A DNA stretch of 64,000 nucleotides from PBB1 sp043738425 (GCA_043738425.1 JAYUGJ010000071.1:1-64000), one strand, 5' to 3'; numbered from the stretch's first letter, positions 36,127 through 45,784 are shown. Notes: generated by a model not told the origin, from the letters alone. A program made the numbers and translations.

Positions 36127-36834
36127 CTACGGCTCAGTCGACCCAAGTACATCCGTCGTCTGGCGTGCCTTGAGACCAACTCCGACCAAAAAGGTTTCCG
36201 ACGATCGGTCGCGCGACGCTTTCGGTTTGATCGATTTCACGGTGCGGAAATTGGCTTTGAGCAAATTCACCAGCTCGCTGTAGTCGCCGCTGTGAAAAAC
36301 TTTGCACACCAAAACGCCCCCTTGGACTAAATGCTGGGTCGCAAAGTCCACCGCCAATTCGACCAAGTGCGTGATGCGTGCAGTGTCGGAACTCGACACG
36401 CCGGTCAAATTGGGTGCCAGATCGGACACAACGACATCGACCGGTCGGCTACTCACCGCGGTTTCCAGCTTCGCAAGAATGGCTTCATCGCGAAAATCGC
36501 CTTGAATGAGAACCACGCCGTCGATGGGCTCCAAGTCGAGGACATCAAGCGCAATGATGGTGCCGTTCAGTGGGCCCAACCCCGCACCAACCGCATCCGG
36601 CAATTTGACGGACAGCTTTCGGCGGATGTACTGACTCCAGGCGCCTGGAGCCGCCCCCAGGTCCACCACAACCTGGCCGGGTTTGAGCAGGCCGAAGGTT
36701 TCGTCTATTTCCTTCAGCTTGTACGCCGCGCGTGCTCGGTAACCTTCCTTTTTCGCCAGCTTGACGTAGGTGTCGTTCAAGTGGGCCAGCAACCATGCTT
36801 TGTCTATCTTCTTGCTCTTCGATTTAACCTTCAT
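36127..36834 (-). CDS. rlmE: 23S rRNA 2'-O-ribose U2552 methyltransferase RlmE
   Basis: SAM-dependent methylation of U2552 in the ribosomal A-loop. 235 residues; a basic N terminus (MKVKSKSKKIDKAW), YRARAAYKLKEIDE with the catalytic Lys, SAM motif VVDLGAAPGAWSQY, VVSDLAPNLTGV with the catalytic Asp, and GGVLVCKVFHSGD with the second catalytic Lys. Upstream of ftsH, and divergent from yhbY with only 20 bp between starts. Confidence 0.97.
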   Translation of the reverse strand: MKVKSKSKKIDKAWLLAHLNDTYVKLAKKEGYRARAAYKLKEIDETFGLLKPGQVVVDLGAAPGAWSQYIRRKLSVKLPDAVGAGLGPLNGTIIALDVLDLEPIDGVVLIQGDFRDEAILAKLETAVSSRPVDVVVSDLAPNLTGVSSSDTARITHLVELAVDFATQHLVQGGVLVCKVFHSGDYSELVNLLKANFRTVKSIKPKASRDRSSETFLVGVGLKARQTTDVLGSTEP

Positions 36835-36854
36835 GTGGAGTCGATAATAGTGGG

Positions 36855-37328
36855 ATGCCTGTCATCCATCTCACTTCTCACCAGCGCAAAGACAAGCGCG
36901 CTGACGCTCACCACTTGGCTCCCGTTGTGATGATCGGCAACGATGGTTTGACCGATGCAGTCGTTCGCGAAATCGACGCCGCGTTGAACGCACACGGATT
37001 GATCAAGGTCCGCGTATTTTCTGACGACCGCGCTTCAAGGATCACGATGTTTTCGGCGTTGGCCGAGCAGTTGAACGCAGCGCCGATTCAACACATCGGC
37101 AAATTGTTGGTGCTGTGGCGCGCCATGCCGGCGAAAGAAAAAATTGAGCGCGACGACCGCATGCCGGGCCCGAAAGTGGTGAAGTTGTTGAAATTTTCCA
37201 AAAGCGGAAACCATCGCCCGCAAGTCAAAAAAATCAGGGTGTTGGGCAACGAGCGAATCGCCGCCGGCGGCGAAATCAAGCGTGCTCGAAAGCGCGTCGT
37301 CAGCGCCAAACGCAAAGCAGTGGACTGA
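36855..37328 (+). CDS. yhbY: CRM-domain RNA-binding protein YhbY
   Basis: Associated with pre-50S ribosomal particles. The CRM domain covers about residues 5-95 (DAHHLAPVVMIGNDGLTDAVV; HGLIKVRVFSDDR; GKLLVLWRAMP). At 157 residues it is longer than the roughly 97-residue E. coli protein because of a lysine/arginine-rich tail (about 105-157) likely to bind RNA. The rlmE/yhbY divergent pair with only 20 bp between starts means each promoter lies inside the neighbour's coding region. Confidence 0.93.
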   Translation: MPVIHLTSHQRKDKRADAHHLAPVVMIGNDGLTDAVVREIDAALNAHGLIKVRVFSDDRASRITMFSALAEQLNAAPIQHIGKLLVLWRAMPAKEKIERDDRMPGPKVVKLLKFSKSGNHRPQVKKIRVLGNERIAAGGEIKRARKRVVSAKRKAVD

Positions 37329-37376
37329 TCGCGCGATCAGGTCAGACCATAGACCGTGCTGGATCGGCTGCAGCAC

Positions 37377-37814
37377 TCACACCGCGCCAAGCCGCCATGC
37401 GAGCAGCAGAACCAGCAGCGTTTTCAACGCAAACAAACCTGCGGCCAGTCCGTGCAGTGCGCCGAAAGACAAACTGCCTTGACCAACTCGTGCCGCAGCC
37501 ATCAGCGGTTGCAAACCAAAGTAGCCGGCGACGGTGCAAAACAATGCGCCCAGCACCAACAGTGCATTGGTGTTGAAAACCGCGGTGGCCTCACCTCCAG
37601 CGTGCCTGCTGGTTGATCTGCGCAGTGCCATCAACAACAGCAACGCTAAAGCCAGACTGACATACGCTTCTGCGGCGAACATACGCCCGGCGCTGCGACC
37701 CGCCACCTCCGCAGTCGCGACCGCAAATGCGGCAGGCGCACCAATCAAGCCCACGCCGATCAGTAGCCCTCCCCACAAGCCGGCCAGCAACGCAACCAGT
37801 CGACGCATGACCAT
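37377..37814 (-). CDS. DUF4149-family membrane protein
   Basis: About 145 residues with four hydrophobic segments (LVALLAGLWGGLLIGVGL; AYVSLALALLLLMAL; LLVLGALFCTVAGYFGL; LFALKTLLVLLLAWRLG). The pattern and the position directly after greA match the uncharacterised DUF4149 family of betaproteobacteria. ATG at 37814 chosen over an upstream TTG. It begins 11 bp past the greA stop, so the two are probably co-transcribed. Function unknown. Confidence 0.8.
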   Translation of the reverse strand: MVMRRLVALLAGLWGGLLIGVGLIGAPAAFAVATAEVAGRSAGRMFAAEAYVSLALALLLLMALRRSTSRHAGGEATAVFNTNALLVLGALFCTVAGYFGLQPLMAAARVGQGSLSFGALHGLAAGLFALKTLLVLLLAWRLGAV

Positions 37815-37825
37815 CGGCAATTGAG

Positions 37826-38302
37826 TCAGATGTATCGCACGGCCATGATCTCGTAGCTTTTGATCCCGCCGGGTGCCTGCACTTCAGCAATATCACCCGC
37901 TTCTTTGCCGATCAGCGCGCGCGCGATGGGTGAACTGATCGAGATCAAGCCAAGCTTCAGATCGGCTTCATCGTCGCCAACGATTTGGTAGGTCACAGCC
38001 GCGCCACTGGCCTCGTCTTCCAGATCAACCGTGGCACCAAATACGGCTTTGCCTTCGGCGTCGAGAGTGGAAGGATCGATGACCTTGGCCGCGGCCAGTT
38101 TGCCTTCGATATCGAGAATGCGTCCCTCGATAAAACCTTGCTTGTCCTTTGCCGCTTCGTACTCTGCGTTCTCCGACAAGTCGCCTTGCGCCCTCGCCTC
38201 GGAGATGGCCTGAATGACCGCGTGGCGCTCCACCGTTTTCAACTGCTGCAACTCATCTCTGAGTTTTTCTACGCCGCGTTTGGTGAGGGGAATGGTCTGC
38301 AT
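37826..38302 (-). CDS. greA: Transcription elongation factor GreA
   Basis: Stimulates cleavage of backtracked RNA by RNA polymerase. 158 residues: coiled-coil N-terminal domain with the catalytic acidic tip (QGDLSENAEYEAAKDKQ, Asp/Glu near 41-44) and an FKBP-like C-terminal domain (GATVDLED; ISISSPIARALIGKEAGD). It lies just past a terminator-like hairpin following carB and is probably transcribed with carAB. Confidence 0.97.
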   Translation of the reverse strand: MQTIPLTKRGVEKLRDELQQLKTVERHAVIQAISEARAQGDLSENAEYEAAKDKQGFIEGRILDIEGKLAAAKVIDPSTLDAEGKAVFGATVDLEDEASGAAVTYQIVGDDEADLKLGLISISSPIARALIGKEAGDIAEVQAPGGIKSYEIMAVRYI

Positions 38303-38316
38303 AAGATCGGTTCAAA

Positions 38317-38358
38317 GGAAAAAATGAAGCCGCCACCGGGGGCGACCGGCGGCGGCTG
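38317..38358 (-). terminator. Terminator-like hairpin between carB and greA
   Basis: On the minus strand a GC-rich stem (AGCCGCCGCCGG with CCGGTGGCGGCT) is followed by TCATTTTTTCC. It sits 33 bp after carB and immediately before the greA ribosome-binding region, so it may act as a partial terminator or attenuator that lowers greA relative to carAB. Confidence 0.75.
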
Positions 38359-38390
38359 TGGATGGCGTGTGATTCACTCGACTTTTGAGT

Positions 38391-41300
38391 CTAGTGCAAC
38401 TCGGTATGCAGCTCTTGCAGCGACATCACCACCAGATCGTCCTGGTGCTTCATGCCCTCCACCGCAGCCTCGCAGCCCGCCATGCTGGTGTAGTAAGTGA
38501 TGCGGTTAGCCAATGCGGCCTGTCTGATGTGGCGTGAATCGGCGATCGCAGTACGGGTTTCATCAACCGTGGTGAACACCAGCTGGATGTCGCCTGCTTT
38601 CACCATATCGACAATGTGCGGCCGGCCGTCTTTCACTTTATTGACGGTTTTGACCGCGACTCCGCCAGCCACGATAGCCGCTGCCGTGCCCCTGGTGGCA
38701 ACGATCTGAAAGCCGAGCGAATGCAAATCGCGGGCGACTGCGACCGCGCGCACCTTGTCGCCATTTTTCACGGTAATGCACACCGTGCCCTTGCTCGGCA
38801 GCCGGGACCCCGCACCCAGCTGACTCTTCAACATGGCCTCACCGAAGGTGCGGCCCACGCCCATCACCTCGCCAGTCGAACGCATTTCAGGACCCAGCAC
38901 CGGATCGACGCCCGGAAACTTGTTAAACGGAAACACCGCTTCCTTGACACTGAAATAGGGTGGGATGACCTCCGCGGGCAAGCCGCCGTTTTTTTGCCGT
39001 TGTGTCGCCAAGGTGCGGCCGACCATGCAGCGTGCAGCGATCTTCGCAAGCTGCATACCGGTGGCTTTGGAAACAAACGGCACCGTTCGGGAAGCCCGCG
39101 GATTGACCTCGAGCACGTAGACCACCGCATCGGCGCCCTCGCCCTGAATGGCGAACTGCACGTTCATCAAGCCTTTGACTTTCAATGCCCTGGCCATCAG
39201 CGCGGTCTGCCGGCGCATTTCGTTTTGCAATGCCACCGGCAGTGAGTACGGTGGCAGTGAACAAGCCGAGTCGCCGGAATGAATGCCGGCCTGCTCGACG
39301 TGTTCCATGATGCCGCCGATCATGACGCCGACCGTGCTGTTGGCATCGCCATCCGCGCCCGACGCATCGCCGGTGCCGTCGGCGATGCAGTCGACGTCGA
39401 CCTCCACCGCGTCGTCAAGAAACCGGTCGAGCAGCACGGGAGACTTCTCACTGACCTTGACTGCTTCGCGCATGTAGCGCTCCAGGTCTTTATCGCCGTG
39501 CACGATTTCCATTGCCCGCCCGCCCAGCACGTAGCTCGGGCGCACCACCAACGGGTAGCCAATTTCTTGGGCGAGCAACAACGCTTGCTCTTCAGTGCGT
39601 GCGGTGCGGTTGGGTGGCTGCCGCAACCCCAAATCGTGTAGCAGTTTTTGAAATCGTTCGCGGTCTTCCGCAATATCGATGCTGTCGGGAGAGGTGCCGA
39701 CGATCGGTACGCCAGCGCGTTCAAGATCAAGCGCCAGTTTGAGCGGCGTCTGCCCGCCGTATTGCACGATCACACCGTACGGTTTTTCTTTGGCAACGAT
39801 CTCGAGCACGTCTTCCAATGTGACCGGCTCAAAGTACAGGCGATCCGACGTGTCGTAATCGGTCGAAACGGTTTCTGGATTGCAGTTGACCATGATGGTT
39901 TCGTAACCGTCTTCGCGCATGGCCAATGCGGCGTGCACACAGCAGTAGTCGAACTCGATGCCTTGGCCAATGCGATTCGGCCCGCCACCGAGCACCATGA
40001 TTTTTTTAGCCGTGCTCGGTTCGGCCTCGCATTCGGCATCTGCCGTTTCATAGGTCGAATACAGATAAGCAGTTTGCGTTGCGAACTCTGCAGCACAGGT
40101 GTCTACCCGCTTGTAAACCGGCCGCACGCCAGCAGACCAACGGGCCTCGCGAACCAGATGTTGGTTGGTGGCTAGCAGCGTTGCTAGGCGCCGATCCGAG
40201 AAACCTTTTTGCTTTAGATAGCGCAGCTCATCGGTCGACAAACTGGACAACGTGCGTCCGTACAGTGCTTGCTCCGTTTGAATCAACTGTTCGATTTGTG
40301 CGAGGAACCACGGGTCGATCGCGGTTTCCTCAAACACTTCTTGCAGACTCATGCCGATGCGAAAGGCATCGCCTACATACAAGATACGTTCGGGTCCGGC
40401 TTCACCGATTTCTTCAATGATTTCATCGCGATCCGTGCTGCGCTCACTTAAGCCGTCGATGCCGGTTTCCAGCCCACGCAGCGCTTTTTGAAAACTTTCT
40501 TGGAAGGTGCGCCCCATGGCCATCACTTCACCTACCGACTTCATTTGCGTCGTCAGGTGCGGGTCGGCAGCTGGAAACTTCTCAAACGCGAAACGCGGAA
40601 TTTTTGTCACCTCGTAATCGATGCTGGGCTCGAAACTCACCGGTGTTGCACCGCCGGTGATGTCGTTGCGTAACTCATCGAGCGTGTAGCCGATGGCCAG
40701 CTTGGCCGCCACTTTCGCAATCGGAAAGCCGGTGGCTTTCGACGCCAGCGCCGATGACCGCGATACCCGCGGGTTCATCTCAATGACGACCATGCGGCCG
40801 TCTACTGGATTGATCGCGAACTGCACATTCGAGCCACCGGTATCCACGCCAATTTCGCGCAAGATGGCAATCGATGCATTGCGCAGCAGCTGGTACTCCT
40901 TGTCACTCAAGGTTTGCGCGGGTGCCACCGTGATGGAGTCACCGGTGTGGATGCCCATCGGGTCGAGGTTCTCAATTGCGCAAACGATGATGCAGTTGTC
41001 TGCCTTGTCGCGCACCACCTCCATTTCAAACTCTTTCCAACCGATCAGACTTTCTTCGATCAGCAGTTCTTTGGTCGGTGATAAATCCAAGCCGCGCTTG
41101 CAAATTTCTTCGAACTCAGCGGGGTTGTAGGCAATGCCACCGCCCGTGCCGCCCAACGTAAAACTTGGGCGAATCACCATCGGGAAGCCCGGGTTGGTTG
41201 AGTCCGCGCCAATTTCTTTGGTGATGCGTTGCTGAACCGCGAGCGCTTCATCCATTGAATGCGCCACACCGCTGCGCGCCGAGCCAAGGCCGATGCTGGT

Positions 41301-41726
41301 CATCGCGTCTTTGAACTTCGAGCGGTCTTCAGCTTTGTCGATGGCTTTTTCGTTCGCCCCGATCATCTCGACGTTGTAGCGCGCCAGCACGCCATGTTTG
41401 TGCAAATCGAGCGCGCAGTTGAGCGCGGTTTGGCCGCCCATGGTCGGCAGCACCGCCATCTTTTCACCGGGAAACCGCAACTGTTCTTTGGCGATTATTT
41501 TTTCGACCACCTGCCACGTGATGGGCTCGATGTAGGTTGCGTCTGCCATCTCCGGATCGGTCATGATCGTTGCCGGATTGCTATTGACCAGGACAACTCG
41601 GTAGCCCTCTTCGCGCAGCGCTTTGCAGGCCTGCGCGCCGGAATAGTCGAACTCGCAGGCCTGACCGATGATGATCGGGCCAGCACCAATGATGAGTACA
41701 GATTGCAGGTCGGTGCGCCTAGGCAT
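38391..41726 (-). CDS. carB: Carbamoyl-phosphate synthase large subunit
   Basis: Makes carbamoyl phosphate for pyrimidines and arginine from bicarbonate, ATP and ammonia supplied by CarA. 1111 residues, a little longer than E. coli (1073) owing to a short insertion rich in Asp/Ala/Gly in the second ATP-grasp half (GTGDASGADGDANSTVG). Two tandem ATP-grasp units (about 1-400 and 560-950; IIIGQACEFDYSGAQ and NRIGQGIEFDYCCVH), an oligomerisation region, and the C-terminal MGS-like allosteric domain (about 970-1110). Its start overlaps carA by 8 bp. Confidence 0.98.
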   Translation of the reverse strand: MPRRTDLQSVLIIGAGPIIIGQACEFDYSGAQACKALREEGYRVVLVNSNPATIMTDPEMADATYIEPITWQVVEKIIAKEQLRFPGEKMAVLPTMGGQTALNCALDLHKHGVLARYNVEMIGANEKAIDKAEDRSKFKDAMTSIGLGSARSGVAHSMDEALAVQQRITKEIGADSTNPGFPMVIRPSFTLGGTGGGIAYNPAEFEEICKRGLDLSPTKELLIEESLIGWKEFEMEVVRDKADNCIIVCAIENLDPMGIHTGDSITVAPAQTLSDKEYQLLRNASIAILREIGVDTGGSNVQFAINPVDGRMVVIEMNPRVSRSSALASKATGFPIAKVAAKLAIGYTLDELRNDITGGATPVSFEPSIDYEVTKIPRFAFEKFPAADPHLTTQMKSVGEVMAMGRTFQESFQKALRGLETGIDGLSERSTDRDEIIEEIGEAGPERILYVGDAFRIGMSLQEVFEETAIDPWFLAQIEQLIQTEQALYGRTLSSLSTDELRYLKQKGFSDRRLATLLATNQHLVREARWSAGVRPVYKRVDTCAAEFATQTAYLYSTYETADAECEAEPSTAKKIMVLGGGPNRIGQGIEFDYCCVHAALAMREDGYETIMVNCNPETVSTDYDTSDRLYFEPVTLEDVLEIVAKEKPYGVIVQYGGQTPLKLALDLERAGVPIVGTSPDSIDIAEDRERFQKLLHDLGLRQPPNRTARTEEQALLLAQEIGYPLVVRPSYVLGGRAMEIVHGDKDLERYMREAVKVSEKSPVLLDRFLDDAVEVDVDCIADGTGDASGADGDANSTVGVMIGGIMEHVEQAGIHSGDSACSLPPYSLPVALQNEMRRQTALMARALKVKGLMNVQFAIQGEGADAVVYVLEVNPRASRTVPFVSKATGMQLAKIAARCMVGRTLATQRQKNGGLPAEVIPPYFSVKEAVFPFNKFPGVDPVLGPEMRSTGEVMGVGRTFGEAMLKSQLGAGSRLPSKGTVCITVKNGDKVRAVAVARDLHSLGFQIVATRGTAAAIVAGGVAVKTVNKVKDGRPHIVDMVKAGDIQLVFTTVDETRTAIADSRHIRQAALANRITYYTSMAGCEAAVEGMKHQDDLVVMSLQELHTELH

Positions 41727-42906
41727 GCACTGCTCCCAGCGCCGCGCTGTGCGGCGCGTTCGCTTCCATTAACGCGGTGAAGCGATCAAACAAGTAGCCG
41801 ATGTCTTGCGGTCCCGGCGACGCCTCCGGGTGACCTTGAAAACAAAACGCTGGTCGGTCGGTGCGGGCAAGGCCCTGCAGCGTGCCATCGAACAAACTCA
41901 CGTGGGTCGGTCTCAGGTTGCTTGGCAACGATGTTTCGTCTACCGCAAAACCGTGGTTTTGGCTGGTAATGCTGACGCGCCCGTTGTCCAGGTCTTTAAC
42001 CGGATGGTTTGCACCGTGGTGTCCGAATTTCATCTTGAATGTTTTTGCGCCTGAGGCGAGCGCCAATATTTGGTGACCGAGGCATATGCCGAAGGTGGGC
42101 ACGCCTGCTTCCACTAGTGCGCGGGTGGCAGCGATTGCGTAATCGCATGGCTGAGGATCACCCGGGCCGTTGCTCAAGAACACGCCGTCGGGACGCAGCG
42201 CCATCGCGGCGCTGGCAGATGTTTGCGCCGGCACCACGGTGACTTTGCAGCCGCGGCTGGCAAGCATGCGCAAGATGTTGTGCTTCACCCCGAAGTCAAA
42301 GGCGACCACGTGAAAACGCGGGTTGTTGAGCTTGCCGTAGCCGCTGGCAAGCGACCACTCGGTCGATGTCCATTCGATACTTTTGGTCGTGCTGACCACC
42401 TTCGCGAGATCAAGCCCATTCATGCTGCCAGCGTTGCGTGCAGCGGCAATCGCGCGGTCGATGTGTGCGGCGGAAACAGTTTCGCCGCGGTTCAGCGTCA
42501 GGATGCAACCGTTTTGCGCGCCAGCAGTACGCAACATACGGGTTAGGCGGCGGGTGTCGATATTCGCAATAGCGACCGTGCTTTCGCGCAGTAAATACTG
42601 CGGCAGCGTTTCGGTCATTCGGAAGTTAGACGCCAAAAGGGGCAGGTCTTTAATGACCAAACCTGCTGCATGCACCCGATCAGATTCGACATCTTCTGCA
42701 TTGACGCCGTAACTTCCTACGTGGGGGTACGTCAACGTGACGAGCTGGCGGCAGTAGCTCGGGTCGGTCAGGATCTCCTGATAACCGGTCATTGACGTGT
42801 TGAAAACCACTTCGCCGCAGGTCAGTCCTGGCGCGCCAATCGAAGTACCGATGAACCGCGAACCGTCTGCGAGTACAAGGATGGCGGGAGGCAGTACGGG
42901 CAGCAA
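41719..42906 (-). CDS. carA: Carbamoyl-phosphate synthase small subunit
   Basis: Glutaminase subunit supplying ammonia to CarB. 395 residues from a TTG at 42906: GGAG lies about 6 nt before it and the product LLPVLPPAILVLADGSRF aligns with other CarA, whereas the 150-bp extension upstream does not. Class I GATase motifs: nucleophile Cys in FGICLGHQILAL and the His-Glu pair in FQGHPEASPGP. N-terminal domain includes VFNTSMTGYQEILTDPSY. Confidence 0.95.
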   Translation of the reverse strand: MLPVLPPAILVLADGSRFIGTSIGAPGLTCGEVVFNTSMTGYQEILTDPSYCRQLVTLTYPHVGSYGVNAEDVESDRVHAAGLVIKDLPLLASNFRMTETLPQYLLRESTVAIANIDTRRLTRMLRTAGAQNGCILTLNRGETVSAAHIDRAIAAARNAGSMNGLDLAKVVSTTKSIEWTSTEWSLASGYGKLNNPRFHVVAFDFGVKHNILRMLASRGCKVTVVPAQTSASAAMALRPDGVFLSNGPGDPQPCDYAIAATRALVEAGVPTFGICLGHQILALASGAKTFKMKFGHHGANHPVKDLDNGRVSITSQNHGFAVDETSLPSNLRPTHVSLFDGTLQGLARTDRPAFCFQGHPEASPGPQDIGYLFDRFTALMEANAPHSAALGAVHA

Positions 42907-43094
42907 GGCGATCTCCGTTGGAGCTCCCAGTTCTACCCCGCAGCGTGGGCTGCATGTACGAATCCGAAGGGAGACTGACGGGGCGTTCGCCGGGGGCGAA
43001 TTGGGTGCGGATAAACCTCCGGATTGTAAGTCGAGCCCGCTGCCTGAACAGCCCGACACCAGATCAAGACGGCGCAGTCAGCCGACAAATCCAT

Positions 43095-43502
43095 TCATGT
43101 GCAAAGTGCCGTCACACCGGCTTTCGCCACTTGGGCGTCCTCGCTGCTTTTCACCCCGCTGACGCCGACTGCACCGAGGCAGTTCCCATCGATCAACAGA
43201 GGAACACCACCCTCGAGCATGCCGTCAATTAGCGGCACGCTCAAAAACGACATGCGCCCGCCATTGATGATTTCTTCGTAAACGCGGCTTTCGCGTCGAC
43301 CCAACGCCGCCGTGCGTGCTTTTGCCGGCGCAATGTGCGCGGATATGGGTGCTGCACCATCAAGGCGCTGGAGCCACAGCAAATGACCGCCGTCGTCGAC
43401 GATAGCGATGGACACCGCCCACTGGTGGGTCAACGCTTCGTGTTCACAGGCGGCGGCGATACGCTTCACATCGCTAAGGGTCAAGACAGGTTTCGAGATC
43501 AT
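43095..43502 (-). CDS. GlcG/HbpS-family protein
   Basis: 135 residues from the ATG at 43502. One GlcG/HbpS (DUF336) domain: LTLSDVKRIAAACEHEA, VSIAIVDDGGHLLWLQRLDGA, GVPLLIDGNCLGAVGVSG. Family members bind haem or cobalamin-like ligands, or accompany glycolate and propanediol enzymes; none is certain here. No signal peptide. Stands alone upstream of carA and divergent from the BI-1 gene. Confidence 0.85.
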   Translation of the reverse strand: MISKPVLTLSDVKRIAAACEHEALTHQWAVSIAIVDDGGHLLWLQRLDGAAPISAHIAPAKARTAALGRRESRVYEEIINGGRMSFLSVPLIDGMLEGGVPLLIDGNCLGAVGVSGVKSSEDAQVAKAGVTALCT

Positions 43503-43683
43503 GGTGGTGCCGCAAATGCTGAGGAAAGTTGAATGTATTCGTCCTGGCAAAAGCAGGCTTGCGCCAATGAAACGCTTACCTTGCCACGCGGGGTGTGCTG
43601 GCATGCCGGGAAACCATGGCGCGGGGAACTAGAGTAAATTGAATCCGTCACACAGTTCGTTGTAATTTTTTTTGGAGGTTTAC

Positions 43684-44373
43684 ATGAATCAAACCCTGAA
43701 TACTGGACACATAGGTGCCGTCACCTCGGCAGACCAGCGCAACCGCGTGTTGCGCAACACCTATTGGCTGCTTGCGTTGTCCATGGTGCCTACGGTGCTC
43801 GGTGCGTGGATTGGTGTCAGCACCGGCATTGCACGGGCGATGACACCGGGCATCAGCATGATTGTTTTTCTGGCTGGCGCGTTCGGCTTCATGTACGCCA
43901 TAGAAAAGACTAAAAACTCAAGCGCTGGCGTGCCCGTTTTGTTGGGCTTCACGTTTTTCATGGGGCTGATGTTGTCCCGAATGATCGGCGCGGTATTGGG
44001 TCTGTCAAACGGAGCCAGTTTGATCATGACGGCGTTTGCCGGCACCGGCGCGATCTTCCTCGGCATGGCCACACTTTCGTCGATCATCAAGCGCGACTTG
44101 AGCTCGATGGGCAAGTTCTTGTTCGTCGGCATGATCATGTTGTTGGTCGCTGGAATCGCCAACTTCTTCATCCAGTCAAGCGCGTTGATGATCACGCTAT
44201 CCGTAGTGGCGATCGGCATATTTTCGGCGTTCATCCTGTACGACCTGAAACGCGTAAAAGATGGCCTGGAAACCAATTACATCAGTGCGACCTTGGGCGT
44301 GTATTTGAGTTTGTACAACGTGTTCCAGTCGTTGCTGGCGCTGTTGGGCATTGCAGGCGGCAGCCGCGATTGA
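43684..44373 (+). CDS. Bax inhibitor-1/YccA-family membrane protein
   Basis: 229 residues, seven hydrophobic segments, with a YccA/BI-1 profile (RNTYWLLALSMVPTVLGAWIG; LYDLKRVKDGLETNYISAT near the C terminus with the conserved Asp). E. coli YccA modulates FtsH. A strong ribosome-binding site (GGAGG, 43674-43678) precedes the ATG at 43684, which decides it over the in-frame start at 43672. A terminator follows. The family's transport or regulatory role in bacteria is poorly defined. Confidence 0.92.
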   Translation: MNQTLNTGHIGAVTSADQRNRVLRNTYWLLALSMVPTVLGAWIGVSTGIARAMTPGISMIVFLAGAFGFMYAIEKTKNSSAGVPVLLGFTFFMGLMLSRMIGAVLGLSNGASLIMTAFAGTGAIFLGMATLSSIIKRDLSSMGKFLFVGMIMLLVAGIANFFIQSSALMITLSVVAIGIFSAFILYDLKRVKDGLETNYISATLGVYLSLYNVFQSLLALLGIAGGSRD

Positions 44374-44395
44374 CGGGCAGTGGCAGACCTGATGG

Positions 44396-44422
44396 AAAAG
44401 GGGCCTTCGGGCTCCTTTTTTT
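44396..44422. terminator. Bidirectional terminator between BI-1 gene and rlmD
   Basis: AAAAGGGGCC-TTCG-GGCTCC followed by seven T on the plus strand; the minus strand also ends in CCCCTTTT. It lies between the convergent stops of the BI-1 gene and rlmD and can serve both. Confidence 0.85.
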
Positions 44423-44425
44423 GGC

Positions 44426-45784
44426 TCAGTTGCTGCGCTCAAAAACCGCAATGCTCTCCACATGTGCAGTGTGCGGAAACATATTGACTGCACCGGCAGC
44501 TTGCAACACGTAGCCCGCTTCCAGCACCAGTAGACCGGCGTCCCGCGCCAGCGTCGCCGGATTGCAGCTGATGTAGACAATGCGACCGGGCGGGACGAAC
44601 ACATTTGCACCCGTTCCTACGCCGTTGCCCGCAATCGCATCGACCAACGCCTTTGCCAGTGCGAAAGCGCCTTCACGCGGCGGATCGATCAACCACTGGT
44701 CGGCATGACCCAGTTGGTTCAGCGCAGCAGCATCTATGTCGAACAAGTCTCGCGCCATGAATTCGGCTTTCGCCGAGAGCCCATTCAGCGCTGCGTTCTC
44801 GCGAGATAGCTCCACCAGCGACTCGCTGCCCTCGATACCCAGCACCGCGCGCGCCCGCGTCGCAATCGGCAGCGTGAAATTGCCCAAGCCGCAAAACCAA
44901 TCGATCACCCGATGGTGCGGCTGCGGATCCAGCAAGCGCACCGCCCTGGCCACCAACACACGGTTGATTTGGTGATTGACCTGCGTGAAGTCGGTCGGCC
45001 GAAATTGCATCGTGATGCCGAACTCCGGTAATCGGTAGATAAGCGCGGGCGTGTCGACTTCCATCGGGTGCGTGCTGTCTACGCTGTTCGGTTGCAACCA
45101 CCACTGCACCGCACGCTGCAGCGCGAAGTCGCGAAGCCGTTGAATATCGGCGTCGGTCAACGGCTCCATATGCCGCAGCACCAACGCGGTGGAATCCTCG
45201 CCGACGGCCACTTCTATTTGCGGCAGCCGCTCGCGTCCGTCCATTTGTCCGATCAACTCTGCTAGCGGCGAAAGCAGCGCGCTCAAGTTCGGCGGCAACA
45301 CCTCGCAGCTGCTCATGTCGGCGACGTAGCTCGATTTACGCTCATGAAAGCCGACCAGCACTTTGCCTTTTTTCGGCACGTAACGAACCGACAGGCGCGC
45401 CCGCAGCCGGTAGCCCCACGCCGGCCCTTCTATCGGTCGAAGGACTTGCTCAGGCCGAACCTTGCCCAGGTGCCACAAGCCGTCTTCTAGCGCGCGCTGT
45501 TTGCTGGCCAGCTGCGCACCTGCCTGAAAGTGCTGCATCTTGCAGCCACCGCAGGTGCCGAAATAGCGGCAACGCGGCGTGACACGTTGCGAGCTTTCCT
45601 GTCGCAGCGCCGCGATCGACGCCTGCTCCCAGCTGTTCTTCTTGCGAAACACATGGACCAGCACCTGCTCGCCCGGCAGTGCACCTTCGATGAACACCAC
45701 CTTGCCTTCGGCGTTGTGCGCGATGCCCTGACCTTCGAGGTCGAGCGATTCGACGCACAGCCATTCAGTGTTTGGTGTCGTCAT
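44426..45784 (-). CDS. rlmD: 23S rRNA m5U1939 methyltransferase RlmD
   Basis: Methylates U1939 of 23S rRNA using SAM and an Fe-S cluster. 452 residues: TRAM domain (about 1-60), cluster motif CRYFGTCGGCKMQH (three of the Cys ligands), SAM region DWFCGLGNFTLPIA, a Gln/Asn motif, and catalytic Cys in IVYISCNPATLARD. Last gene of surE-pcm-nlpD-rlmD, 226 bp after nlpD. Confidence 0.95.
   Translation of the reverse strand: MTTPNTEWLCVESLDLEGQGIAHNAEGKVVFIEGALPGEQVLVHVFRKKNSWEQASIAALRQESSQRVTPRCRYFGTCGGCKMQHFQAGAQLASKQRALEDGLWHLGKVRPEQVLRPIEGPAWGYRLRARLSVRYVPKKGKVLVGFHERKSSYVADMSSCEVLPPNLSALLSPLAELIGQMDGRERLPQIEVAVGEDSTALVLRHMEPLTDADIQRLRDFALQRAVQWWLQPNSVDSTHPMEVDTPALIYRLPEFGITMQFRPTDFTQVNHQINRVLVARAVRLLDPQPHHRVIDWFCGLGNFTLPIATRARAVLGIEGSESLVELSRENAALNGLSAKAEFMARDLFDIDAAALNQLGHADQWLIDPPREGAFALAKALVDAIAGNGVGTGANVFVPPGRIVYISCNPATLARDAGLLVLEAGYVLQAAGAVNMFPHTAHVESIAVFERSN

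Noticed and set aside
42907..43059. Extended N terminus of carA
   Set aside because: It is not conserved in CarA; a TTG with a ribosome-binding site at 42906 fits the family start.
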